This document shows positions 21,416 to 31,201 of a DNA stretch of 64,000 nt, piece after piece; position 1 is the first letter of the stretch; each line of letters opens with the position of its first letter. The notes under the pieces were generated by a model, which had not been told where the DNA came from, made no database searches, and worked only from the letters and a program-made list of their open reading frames with translations. The position numbers and the translations under genes are program-made. The DNA is from Tessaracoccus coleopterorum (GTDB taxonomy: Bacteria; Actinomycetota; Actinomycetes; Propionibacteriales; Propionibacteriaceae), in assembly GCF_011174705.1 (NCBI RefSeq), contig NZ_JAANIJ010000001.1:868001-932000 (forward strand), given 5' to 3'.

Positions 21416-22300
21416 CTACCCCTTCACGCCGCCCGCGGTCAGCCCCGAGACGATGTACTTCTGCAGGTACATGAACAGCAGGATGATCGGGATCGCGGCG
21501 ATCACCGCACCCGCGGCGAAGAGTGCCCACGGGGCGTTGCGCTCGTCCGAGCCCCATACGTACAGGCCGACCGCGAGGGTGTAGTCCTCGGGGCGCGGCA
21601 GCACGATCCTCGCGAGGATGAACTCCCCGTAGGAACTGACGAAGCTCAGCAGGCCCACCACGGCGAGGATCGGCGTCACCAGCCGCATCACGATGCCCCA
21701 GAAGATCTGGGCGTGCGTCGCGCCGTCGATCCGGGCGGCCTCGTCGATCTCCATCGGAATGGTGTTGAAGAACCCGTACATGAGGAACGTGTTCGCCCGA
21801 GGGCCCACCGAGGTAGACGCAGATCAGCGCGAGGTTCGATCCAAGCCCGAGCGCCGGGAAGATCTTGCCCAGCGTCAGCACCAGGAGGAAGATCGCGACG
21901 AACGCCAGCATCTGCGGGAACATCTGGATGATCAGCAGCGCGGTGAGGCCACCGCGGCGCCCCGTGAACCGGAACCGGCTGAACGCGTAGGCGGCCCCGC
22001 CGCCATCAGGACGGTGCCGATCGCGGTGGTTGTGCTGACGATGAAGGAGTTGAGCATCCACCGCGGGAAGTTGGATGCCATCAGGGACGCGTAGTGCTCC
22101 CCTGTGAAGGCGCTGAACAGTTCGGTGGAGCCGGTCAGCGTCCCCACCGGATTGACCGAGGCGGACAGCACGTAGAGCAGCGGGAAGACCGCGAACACGA
22201 TGACCACGATCGCAAACACGTGCTTCCAGCCGACCTCGCTCCACCAGCGCGTCCCGCGCAGCCGGGTGTCGTTCTGACCATTTCCGGGTTTCCTGGCCAT
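21416..22300 (-). CDS. malG: MalG-type sugar ABC transporter permease
   Basis: A binding-protein-dependent permease of 295-297 residues. The coupling motif EAA is seen as EIDEAARIDGATHAQIFWGIVMRLVTP, which docks onto the ATPase. Six membrane helices can be traced, the first in HVFAIVVIVFAVFPLLYVL. The C-terminus (QKYIVSGLTAGGVKG) is the typical MalG end. ATG 22300 shares one base with the malF stop (TGATG), and GAGGAGATC lies ahead. Frameshifts lie near 22000, where GGGG should be GGGGG, and near 21805. No ATPase gene is present nearby, so this importer must share a distant MsmX/MalK-type ATPase, which is common in actinobacteria. Confidence 0.88.
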
Positions 22301-23867
22301 CACATGATCTCCTCTAGCTTGCGGGTCTGCCGGAAGCCGATCCACGAGATCAGGCCGACGATGACGAAGATGAGGATCGACATGGCGCTCGCCAGGCCGT
22401 ACTGCTTGTTGCCTCCCTCGAACGCAACCGCGTAGACGATCGAGATGAGGATGTCGGTCTCACCGACGGGAACGGGGGCGCCCGGATAGTTGGGGCCACC
22501 ACCGGTGAGCATGTAGATCAGGGAGAAGTTGTTGAAGTTGAACGCGAAGCTCGAGATCAGCAGCGGTGCCACCGAGACGAGCAGCAACGGCAGCGTGATG
22601 GAGAAGAAGCGGCGCAGCGGCCCCGCTCCGTCCATGATGGCCGCCTCCGTCAGCTCGCCCGGGATCGACTGCAGGGCCCCGGTGCACACGAGGAACATGT
22701 ACGGGAACCCGAGCCACAGGTTGACCAGCAGGATGGAGATCTTGGCGAGGTTGCCGTCACCCAGCCAGTTGATGTCCGCCCCGCCGAGGATCACCTGGTT
22801 GAGATAGCCGAACTCGCGGTTCAGCAGGCCACGCCACACCAGCGCCGCGAGGAAGGCCGGGAAGGCGTACGGCAGGATGAAGAGAGCCCGGTAGAGCGTC
22901 CGGCCCTTGACGCGGGGGTCGTTGAACACCACGGCGAGGACCATGCCCATCGCGAAGGTGGTCGCCACCGATGCGATCGCGAACACGAAGGTCCACACCA
23001 GCGCCTTGAGGAAGGGTTCGGCCAACCGCGAGTCGGTGAACATGCGGGTGAAGTTCTCCGCCCGACCAGCACCCGCCACCCGGGGGTGAGCGTCGAGCCG
23101 TCATCGGCGACGAAGAGGCCCTTCGCGGGATCGGCCCGGTACACCTTGCCGTCTGCATCGGTGAAGGTGTCGGTTGCCGCGTCGTGACTGAGCAGCGACT
23201 TCGCAACGTAGGCCATGGAGGCGTTGTCGGTGCGGAGCCAACCGTCGGCGGGGTTGTCGGTCATGCTGACGCGAAGGCCGAGCACCTCGTCCTGGCGCTC
23301 CTGGATCTCCGCGAGCGTCAGCACGGTTGCGCCGTCGACCCCGGTCACCCGGTCGCCGTCGGTGGTCGCGTCCACGGGTGTGAGCGGCGTCTGGGCGTCG
23401 CCCGCCACGGCCTCCCCGTCGAGGACGATCGCGAAGGCGATCTCCCCGTTGCGTTCGAGCACGGCCACCGGATAGGTCGGCGTCCCCTCGACGCGCCGGT
23501 CGGAGGTCTTCATGATCTGGGTGATGGCCGCGGCCTTGTCGTCGTTGTGCCCGTCGCCGTAGTTGGTGAACGCCACGTAGGCGGTGTTCAGCATCACGTA
23601 GACCTGGAACACGACGAGGAACACCAGCCCCGGCACGAGATATTTCGCCGGGATGGCGCGCTTCGAGAAGTAGACGAAATCGACGACGATCAGGCCCACG
23701 ACGAGGAAGGCCAGGACGGCCCACTCCTGTTGCCCGTAGCTCGCCAGTATCCCGTAGATGCCGAACGCGTTGACCAGCATCATGAGGACGAGCTTCACGT
23801 AGAAGCCCGGGCGCGCGATATCGCGGGCGTGGGAGAGCCTCGGGGCCGTTCGGGTCGGAGTGCTCAC
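22300..23867 (-). CDS. malF: MalF-type sugar ABC transporter permease with large external loop
   Basis: About 523 residues, close to the size of enterobacterial MalF and much longer than usual Gram-positive homologues. Three N-terminal helices are followed by about 170 residues of hydrophilic external domain (DGEAVAGDAQTPLTPVDATTDGDRVTG region), then the permease core with the EAA motif GELTEAAIMDGAGPLRRFFSITLPLL. It ends EEIM with TGA overlapping malG. The start is GTG 23867, preceded by AAGGGAC. One frameshift lies near 23063, where GGG should be GGGG. It forms the transmembrane channel with MalG. The external insertion is placed like the P2 loop of MalF, which contacts the binding protein. 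Confidence 0.87.
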
Positions 23868-23895
23868 GGATTGTCCCTTCGCTTCATTGCGACGG

Positions 23896-23933
23896 CTGAG
23901 GGTTGCGGACGATCCCTCGCCCGCAACCCTCAG
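23896..23933. promoter_or_regulatory. Intercistronic hairpin between malE-like and malF-like genes
   Basis: Arms CTGAGGGTTGCGG and CCGCAACCCTCAG form a perfect 13-bp stem around a 12-base loop, 20 bases downstream of the binding-protein stop on the minus strand. Such hairpins in malE-malF gaps are known to protect the upstream message or to lower read-through, so the binding protein is made in excess. Confidence 0.7.
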
Positions 23934-23952
23934 TCTAATCAGAGGTCAGCGC

Positions 23953-25208
23953 TCAGATGGCGTCATTGATGTTCTTGACCATGGCCTGCCACGCGGCGAC
24001 CGGCTCCGCGGTCCCGTCGATGATGCTGAGCTGCGCCCCGCCCCAGAACGTCCACACCGCGCCCATGGCCGCGATGGCCGGCATCGGCTGGCCGTCCTTG
24101 CCCGCCTCGGCGAAGCCCTTCAGGATCACGTCGTCGACCTTGGCCGCCGACTCGGTGAGCGCGGGCTCACGGCCGCCGAGCTCGTACAGCTTGTCCTGCG
24201 CCTCGGGAGTGGTCATGTACTCGAGGAACTGGTTGGCGAGCAGCGTGTTCTCGGACTTCGAGGAGAGGTAGACACCCTGGACCCCGAGGAACGGGGCGGA
24301 CGGCTTGCCACCGGCAGACGGGACGGCCAGCACTGTGACGTCGAGCCCGGCCTTCTGGAAGTCGGCGATGTTCCACGGGCCGGTGACGATGTAGGGCGTC
24401 TTCTGATCGATGAACGCCTGCTTCGCCTGGGCACCGTCGAGCGAGGCGGACACGACCTTGGCGTCGGCCATCTTCTTCAGGTAGACGGCGAAGGCCTCGC
24501 CCTCGGGGCCGGCCATGCCGAGCTCGGTGGTGTATCCACCTGCCGCGTCGGTCTTGAACACAGTGGCACCGAACGACGACTGGACCGGGTACAGGTGGTA
24601 GGCATCACCGCTGGGGCCCTGCTGGATCACGGCCGGGAACTCGGCGCCCTGCACGGCCTGCCCTGGGCGATCAGCTCGTCGAAGGTGGCCGGGGTGTCCT
24701 TGACCATGCCGTTGTTGCGGACGAGGCCGATGTTCTCGACCGCGTAAGGCACGCCGTACAGCTGGCCGTCGAACGTGAAGCCCTGGATCGCGAGCTTGTT
24801 GAAGCCGTCGACCGCGTCGCCGATCTCGACCGGCGCGACGACGCCGTTCTTCTGGAAGTCACCGACCCAGTCGTGGGCGCCGACCACGAGGTCGGGTCCC
24901 TCACCCGTCGGGGCCTGCGCGATGAAGTCGGTCTTGAGGTCGGCCGTCGGCTTCTGCACGACGTCGAGCGTCACGCCGCTCGCGGCCTGGAACGCGGTTC
25001 CGATCTCCTTGAAGGCATCGATCCGGGTCTCATCGACCCACACCGTCAGGCTGCCGGCGGCGGCGGGCGTGCTGGGCGGAGCCGTGGCGCTCGACTGTGG
25101 GCTCGTCGCCCCACCCGTGGGCGTCGCGGTCGGGGTGCCGCCACCGCTGCAGGCGGCAAGGGAGAGGGTCAGCCCGGCCGCTGCGACGGCAATGAGGCTC
25201 TTACGCAT
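23953..25208 (-). CDS. malE: MalE-type sugar-binding lipoprotein
   Basis: An extracellular solute-binding protein of family 1, about 418 residues. ATG 25208 is preceded by AAGGAGAACC. The signal peptide MRKSLIAVAAAGLTLSLAACSGGG ends in the lipobox LAAC, so it is a membrane-anchored lipoprotein. A Thr/Pro/Ala linker leads to the domain starting GSLTVWVDETRID. The GPWNIADFQKAG and FLGVQGVYLSSKS segments are typical of maltose or maltodextrin binding proteins. One frameshift lies near 24660. It delivers sugar to the MalFG permease. The closest relatives are maltose-type, but the exact sugar is inferred. Confidence 0.86.
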
Positions 25209-25260
25209 GTGGTTCTCCTTAGGGATCCGGGTCGCTTCGGTGCCACCCGCGTACTTCGAT

Positions 25261-25298
25261 AGCGTAATGAAATCCGCAATCGATGCAAGCGTTTTGCA
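25261..25298 (-). promoter_or_regulatory. Promoter of the malEFG operon with overlapping LacI-type operator
   Basis: On the minus strand TTGCAT (25283-25288) and TACGCT (25261-25266) are spaced by 16 bases, a good sigma-70-like promoter for malE. The operator TGCAA-GCGTT-TTGCA at 25284-25298 covers the -35 box. This is the classic arm pattern for LacI-family regulators, so the divergent LacI protein likely represses here by blocking RNA polymerase. Confidence 0.65.
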
Positions 25299-25356
25299 TA
25301 ACAACTCGGTAACGACAGCGACAGATACCGAACAGACGACGGCTTCGGAGGCATCA

Positions 25357-25383
25357 TTGCAAGAATCCTGCAAAACTCTTGCA
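25357..25383. promoter_or_regulatory. Second LacI-type operator cluster
   Basis: TGCAA-AACTC-TTGCA at 25369-25383 has the same arms and 5-base centre as the operator at 25284-25298. An overlapping TTGCA-N7-TGCAA lies at 25357-25373. It is 57 bases upstream of the LacI start, so it probably serves autoregulation or looping between the two sites. Confidence 0.6.
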
Positions 25384-25439
25384 CGATGTCAAGGGTTCTG
25401 GGAGCATGACCGGAGAAGCTCACGAGAAGGGGAGGCGCC

Positions 25440-26429
25440 GTGATCCCACCACGGATGCGGTTGGCGGACATCGCCGAGATCGCGGGCGTCTCGACCGCGA
25501 CGGTCTCACGGGTCTTCAACAGCAAACCGGGTGTCGCCGAAGCGACGCGGGCCAGTGTGCTGGCCGCGATGGAGACCCTCGGCTACCCTCGACCGCATCC
25601 GAGCGCGAGGGTCTGATCGCCGTCATCGTCCCGGAACTCGGCAACCCCACCTTCGCTGCCTTCGCCCACGAACTGTCGCTGCAACTGGCCGCGGCCGGGC
25701 AACACATGCTGCTCTGCTCGTCAGGTCCGGGGGAACCACCGAGGAGCAGTATCTCGACACCCTGCTCGGCGTCGAGGTGGCTGGGCTGCTGTCGGTCTCC
25801 GGCTCCCTCGCCGACCAGCTGGCCACCCCACGCACTATCAGCAACTGATCTCGGCGGGAGTGCCAGCCGTCTTCATCAACTCCCACGACCACCGCGTCGA
25901 CGCCGCCTTCTTCTCGTGCTCCGACGCCGAGGCCATCGCCTCCTCCGTGGCGCATCTGCGCTCCCTCGGCCACACCCGCATCGGGCTGGCCGTCGGGCAG
26001 CAGCGCTACCAGCCCACCCGGCGCAAGATCGAGGCGTTCCTCGACCAGGGTCTTCCCCGGGAGAGCATCGTGTCGACCATCTTCAGCGTCGAGGGCGGCC
26101 AGGCCGCGGGTGGAAGGCTGCTCGACGCCGGCCACACGGCCATCATCTGCGGGTCCGATGTGATGGCGCTCGGCGTCATCCGTGAGGCACGCTCACGCGG
26201 CCTCTCAGTGCCGCAGGACCTCTCGGTCGTCGGTTATGACGACTCCCCACTGATGGCGTTCACCGACCCCGCCCTCACCACGGTGCGACAGCCCGTGCGC
26301 GCCATGTGCAAGGCGGCCGTCGACACGCTGCTCGCGAGCATCGGCGGCACCCGGACCGACAACACCGAGATCCTCTTCCATCCCGACCTGATCATCCGCC
26401 AGTCGACGGGGCCGCTCCGCAGGCCCTGA
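25440..26429 (+). CDS. LacI-family transcriptional regulator of the malEFG operon
   Basis: The N-terminal helix-turn-helix reads [25 protein letters not shown], the LacI signature. The core is a periplasmic-binding-protein-like sensor domain ([69 protein letters not shown]). GTG 25440 follows AAGGGGAGG and is preferred; an internal ATG at 25455 would lose little. Frameshifts lie near 25590, 25725 and 25830. Length is about 330 residues, normal for the family. It is divergent from malE and shares the intergenic operators, so it should repress the transporter until its sugar is bound. Confidence 0.85.
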
Positions 26430-26624
26430 CCCGGTGACGGTCGTCCCCGCTGCCTCCGCGGAACGTCCCGAGGCGCCCATCGGCCCCCCACCTCACGGGG
26501 CAGGGAGCCGTCGGACGACCACCCGGCCTGCCCAAAGGCGGGTCTGACCAATTGGGGTGGGCGGCTATGCTTGACCTCGGCAGAGCGGGGCAGCGGAGCC
26601 ACGCGGAGCAGTAAGGAGCACAGG

Positions 26625-26888
26625 ATGCCGTCCAAAGTTGCAGTCGTCGGCTCGAGGATCGGTCTCCACGCACGCCCCGCAGCGGTGATCGCGTCAGCCG
26701 CGTCAGAGTTCGAAGATGAGATCACGTTGTCCGTGGGCGGTGCGGACGGGCACGGCGTCGACGCCACCTCGTCGCTGCTCATCATGACGCTCGGGGCGGA
26801 ACTGGGTGTCGAGGTCACCGTCGAGTCCGAGAACAGGGACGCGGTCGATCAGATCGCCGCCCTCATCGAGCAGGACCTCGACGGCTGA
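26625..26888 (+). CDS. ptsH: HPr phosphocarrier protein
   Basis: An intact 87-residue protein. His15 lies in GLHARPA, the site phosphorylated by enzyme I of the phosphotransferase system. The regulatory Ser region is DATSSLLIMTLG, around residues 46-56; it differs from the Firmicute KSIMGVM form, as usual in actinobacteria. ATG 26625 follows AAGGAG by six bases. No enzyme I or II gene is visible in the window. It stands alone, and its stop is 7 bases from the convergent lyase gene. A candidate -35 (TTGACC near 26574) is seen but no matching -10. Confidence 0.93.
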   Translation: MPSKVAVVGSRIGLHARPAAVIASAASEFEDEITLSVGGADGHGVDATSSLLIMTLGAELGVEVTVESENRDAVDQIAALIEQDLDG

Positions 26889-26894
26889 CCCTGG

Positions 26895-28369
26895 TCAGGC
26901 CCGGTCGCTCCGATCGGCCTCATCCAGCGCCGCCTCCACCCTGGCGATGGCCTCGGGTGTGAGCGCGGGGAGCGGCCCCGTGTCGAACAGGCCGCCCGAC
27001 AGCGTCGTCGGATCGAGCATCGCGTCGAGTTCGTCCTCCCCACCAGGTCCTCACCCAGCACAAGGTCGCGGATCGACTCCCCTCATGCAGGGCACGCTTG
27101 GCCAACCGGGCGGCGGCCGCGTACCCGATCCGCGGCGTCAGCGCCGTGACCACGCCCACCGACGCCTCCACGTTGCCGCGGAGCCGCTCCTGATTGGCGG
27201 TGATCCCATCGACGCAGTTGATCCGCAGCGTCCTGATCGCACGGCGGAGCCAGGTCGCGTTCTGCAGCAGGACGTGCGCCATCACCGGCTCGAACGCGTT
27301 GAGTTGCAGCTGGCCGGCCTCGGATGCCATCGACACGGTGATGTCAGCGCCGGCGATGATGAACGCGACCTGGTTCACGGCCTCGGGAATCACCGGGTTC
27401 ACCTTCCCGGGCATGATCGAGCTGCCGGCCTGCTTCTCGGGAGGTTGATCTCCCCAGCCCCACCTGTGGGCCGGAGCTCAGCAGCCGCAGGTCGTTGCAG
27501 ATCTTCGACAACCGCATCGCGGTGCGTTTGAGCACCGAGGACACCGAGATGAACACCCCCGTGTCGCTGGTGGCCTCGATCAGATCCCTCGCGTTGTCCA
27601 ACTGCTCGAGCCCGGTGACGGCGCGCAGGTGCCTGAGCACTGCCGGGCGTAGTCCGGCGGCGCCGTGATGCCCGTCCCGATCGCGGTGGCCCCAGGTTCA
27701 GCCGCCAGAGCAGCTGGCGGACGTCCTCGAGCCGGTCGATGTCGTCCCCGACCGTGGTGGCGAACCCCCAGAACTCCTGGCCGAGCGTCATCGGCACCGC
27801 ATCCTGCAGCTGGGTGCGGCCGACCTTGAGCACCTCCCGGAACTCGCGGCCCTTGGCCGCGAACGAGTTGCGCAGCAGGCGCATCTCCTGGATCACGCGC
27901 AGCAGCGAGTAGACGAGGCTCAGTTTCACCGCGCTCGGGTAGGTGTCGTTGGTCGACTGCGACCGGTTGACGTGGTCGTTCGGAGACAGGAAGTCGTAGT
28001 CGCCGAACGGCCGTCCCGCCAGTTCGAGCCCGCGGTTGGCGATCACCTCGTTGAAGTTCATGTTCGTCGAGGTGCCCGCCCACCCTGGATCACGCCGACG
28101 ACGAACTGGTCGGTCAGCCCACCGTCGATGATGTCCTGCGCCGCCCGGTCGATCAGTTCGGCGCGCTCGCCGTCGAGCACGCCGATCTCCCTGTTTGCCC
28201 GTGCCGCTGCCTGCTTCACCTGGGCGTAGGCGACCAGGAGGTCCGGGTAGACGCTGATCTCACGCCTGCTGATCCGGAAGTTCTGCATCGCCCGCGCGGT
28301 GTTGATGCCCCAGTACACGCCGTCCGGGATCTCGAGTTCGCCGAGGGAGTCCCTCTCGATTCGTGCCAT
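26895..28369 (-). CDS. aspA: Aspartate ammonia-lyase / fumarase superfamily enzyme
   Basis: The superfamily signature GSSIMPGKVNPV is present (about residue 320), with the catalytic Ser in that mobile loop. Other conserved blocks are NDHVNRSQSTNDTYPSAVKL and AVPMTLGQEF. The N-terminus (RIERDSLGELEIPDGVYWGINTARAMQNF) matches aspartate ammonia-lyase better than fumarase C. The enzyme would convert aspartate to fumarate and ammonia in the cytosol. About 490 residues after joining across frameshifts near 28080, 27690, 27440 and 27080. The C-terminus ends in a short acidic tail and TGA at 26895. ATG 28369 starts divergently from the Nudix gene. Confusion with fumarase remains possible. Confidence 0.85.
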
Positions 28370-28421
28370 GGCGACACGCTACCCATCGACGCCCCGCACC
28401 GCGTCTGATTAGCTGGAGTGC

Positions 28422-28894
28422 ATGGAGATCGAGCTGGTGGCATGGGCGATCGTGCGCGACGGGGTCGGGCGGGTGCTGCTGGGCAGGCGCGCAGGCACCG
28501 GTCGCGGCGAGGGATTGTGGAACCTGCCGGGCGGCCACGTCGGGATGGGCGAGCCGGTCGCCGCCGCCGCGGCCCGCGAGGCGGCCGAGGAGGTCGGGGT
28601 CACGATCATCCCCGCCGACCTCGATGTGGTGGGCGTCGAGCGGTGGGAGCAAGGGGCTCTGGCGGGTTCAGCATCTTCCTGAGCGCCTCACGGTGGGAGG
28701 GGACGCCGGCCGCACTGGAGAACACCTCGGAGGTCGGGTGGTTCGCACCTGATGCGATTCCCGCCGACTGCCTGCCCTGGCTGCCCTTCGCGCTCGGCCT
28801 GCACCTGCGCGACCACGTGATGTGGGCGGAGACGCTCGGTCAGCCGGTGCCGCGCGCGACGCAGGCCGCCGCCTCCAGCGCCATCCAGGCCTGA
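28422..28894 (+). CDS. Nudix hydrolase
   Basis: The Nudix box G-x5-E-x7-R-E-U-x-E-E-x-G-U is complete: GGHVGMGEPVAAAAAREAAEEVGV, residues about 37-61. It hydrolyses a nucleoside diphosphate linked to another group, with Mg bound by the box glutamates. ATG 28422 begins MEIELVAWAIV. One frameshift near 28655 splits the gene; the joined protein has about 157 residues. The tail (HVMWAETLGQPVPR) gives no substrate hint. Its 3' end overlaps the convergent GH76 gene by 55 bases, and the divergent lyase starts 52 bases upstream. Confidence 0.85.
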
Positions 28895-29849
28895 AGCTGG
28901 GTCGACAACTCGACCGTCCAACGGTGCTCATGCACACCGAGCGTGGTGTCCTGTGGGAAGACCGTCACGGATCTCCCCTGACGGAGGCGTCGCTCCCTAC
29001 CTCGCCAGAGGTTGTCCGCGGTCGCGGTGACGAGCTCTCCAGCGGTCGAGCGTGCCTTCCCCGACAGTCGGCGGTCGGTGGCCGCGAGCGCGAGGTAGCG
29101 CGTCAGGATGCCGGTGAACAACCCGCCGTCGCCTCCGCGGTGTGTGATGAGCACGCGGGACTCCCCGTGGGTTAGGCGCCGCGCGACGACGGCGACGTGC
29201 CGCTCCGCGGCCTCCAGGTTGGCGTCGTCGCCCAACTCGAGCATGGTGCCGAGGGCAGGGCCCTGGTTGTACGTGAAGACCCACCCGTTGACCTCCGGTA
29301 CCCCGTCCACGAGCCTGATGCCATCGCGGAACAGGCCGTCTTCGTCCGCGAGCACCGTGCGCAACCAGCCCAGAAGCCGGGCCGCCGTGAGGTCATCGCC
29401 CTCGCGCGCCAGGAACAGCGAGATCGGGCCGGTGGCAGCGGTGGCCTTGTACCTGCGGTCGGTGCGCCAGAACGAGCCGCCGCCGAAATCGTCGGTGATG
29501 CCCCGCTCCAGCACGCGACGCAGCCGCACGCGCCCCGATCCGGCCCGCTGTGCCGCGAGCGACAGCCATGCCATGTCGTCGAAGTAGCGGTTGCGGAACC
29601 GGAAGCCGTTGCAGACGTAGATGCCCGCGAGTTGGCGCCGGATGAGCCGATCGTCCACCAGCCGGGAGCCGCGCAGGCGCGCGTCAACGAGATTGTCGAG
29701 CAGGTGCGCCTGCCACCAGTAGATCCAGCGGCCGACCGGGCTGGCAGGCCGCCGGACCGCCCGAGCCGCAGGTACGGCACGGGAAGCGGTCGCTGGTGGA
29801 ACGCCTCGAGGACGGATCGGGCAGCCTCGTCGGCGCGGGCCCCGATCAC
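28840..29849 (-). CDS. Glycoside hydrolase family 76-like enzyme
   Basis: Hallmarks of GH76 alpha-1,6-mannanases are visible. The catalytic double Asp is in RNRYFDDMAWLSLA; HLLDNLVDARLR and TYNQGPALGTMLEL are other family blocks. No signal peptide is seen, so it may act in the cytoplasm. GTG 29849 overlaps the stop of the upstream peptidase (GTGA), and the first residues read VIGARADEAARSVLEAFHQ. One frameshift lies near 29760. Length is about 337 residues, typical of the family. Substrate is probably an alpha-linked mannan or related glycan. It could also be an unsaturated-glucuronyl or other (alpha/alpha)6-barrel enzyme, but the DD motif favours GH76. Confidence 0.78.
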
Positions 29850-31170
29850 CGCGCCAGGTTGCGCAGCAGCAATGCCTCCGAGAGGGTCGCCTTGTGCAGG
29901 TCGGCGAGTTCGAGCGACTCGTCGATCCCGTGCATCCGGGAGGTGGGGTCGACCACCGCGGTGAGCAGGAACACGGCATCCGGGTTCAGTTCGGCGAACT
30001 CGGCCACGATGGGATGGAGCCACCCGTTCCGATCTGGACGGCCTCGACGCCGAAACCCTCACGCAGGGCGGCAAGCGCCGCCGTGGCACGGTCACCGCTG
30101 AGATCGATCCGGGTGCCCGCGCCGCCCTGCCCGGCCTCGACCTCCACCCTGGCACCCCAGGGGGCGTTGCTGAGCAGGTGCTCGCGGAGCGCGGCGGACG
30201 CGTTCTCGGCGGTGTCGCCGGGTGCGATGCGGACGCTCACCTTGGCGCGGGCGGTCGCGATGAGGGTGTTCGAGGCGTCCCGCACCGGCGTGGCGTCGAT
30301 GGCAAGCACGGAGGCGGACGGCTTGGTCCACATCCGCGCAGATGCCATGCCGTCGCCGATCCACTCGACGCCCTCCAGGATGCCGGTCTCCTCGCGGAGG
30401 CGCTCCTCGTCGTACTCGACGTCCGGATCGGGCGCGCTCACGAGCCCTTGATGGCGACGTTGCCGCGGTCGTCGTGCAGGGTGGCGAGTAGCCTCGACAT
30501 GACGGTCAGCGCATCGGGGACGACACCTCCGAACTGGCCGGAGTGGAGGCCGGTCTCCAGCGTCGACACGGTCACGACGGCGTCGACGACACCGCGGAGC
30601 GTGGTGGTGAGGGCGGGCTCTCCGACCTTCCAGTTCACGGCGTCAGCGATCACGAAGACGTCGGCGACGAGCTCGCTGCCGTACCTCTCGAGGAGCTTGC
30701 CCATGCTCGGTGAGCCGATCTCCTCCTCACCCTCGATGAAGACCTTCACCCCGACCGGAGGCCTGCCTCCGAACGCGCGGAGCGCTCCGAGGTGCGCTGC
30801 GATGCCGCCCTTGTCATCGGCCGATCCGCGCGCCCACATCCGCCCGTCGCGGACATCGGAGGCGAACGCGGGTGAGGTCCACTGTCCGGGTCACCCGTGG
30901 GCTGCACGTCGTAGTGGGCGTAGAGCAGCACGGTCGGCTGACCCTCGGGTGCCGGGAAGTGGCCGAAGACGGCGGGGTTGCCCCGCCGGCCTCCAGCAGC
31001 GTCACCTCAGGGCATCCGGCGCCCTTCAGCAGCTCGACGACCAGGTCGGCGGCCGCGAGCACGTCGTCTGCGTGCTCGGGCTGCGACGAGATCGACCGGA
31101 TGCTGATCAACCGCTTGAGGTCGGTGAGGACGGAGGGCATGACGTCATTGACTGCATCGTGGAGACTCAT
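29846..31170 (-). CDS. M20-family dipeptidase / metallopeptidase
   Basis: A zinc peptidase of the M20 family (ArgE/DapE/PepV group). The first metal motif is LLYAHYDVQP, the second GSADDKGGIAA with the bridging Asp, and EGEEEIGSPS holds the catalytic Glu pair. A lid dimerisation domain follows (LHSGQFGGVVPDALTVM region). The C-terminal metal site is in VVDPTSRMHGIDESLEL. Length is about 441 residues after joining frameshifts near 30985, 30885, 30440 and 30020. ATG 31170 is chosen; GTG 31176 or 31179 would add two or three residues. It would cleave dipeptides or deacylate amino acids in the cytoplasm. The stop overlaps the GH76 start, so the two are translationally coupled. Confidence 0.85.
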
Positions 31171-31201
31171 GTCCACCACACTATCCCCGCACCATCAGCT
31201 G

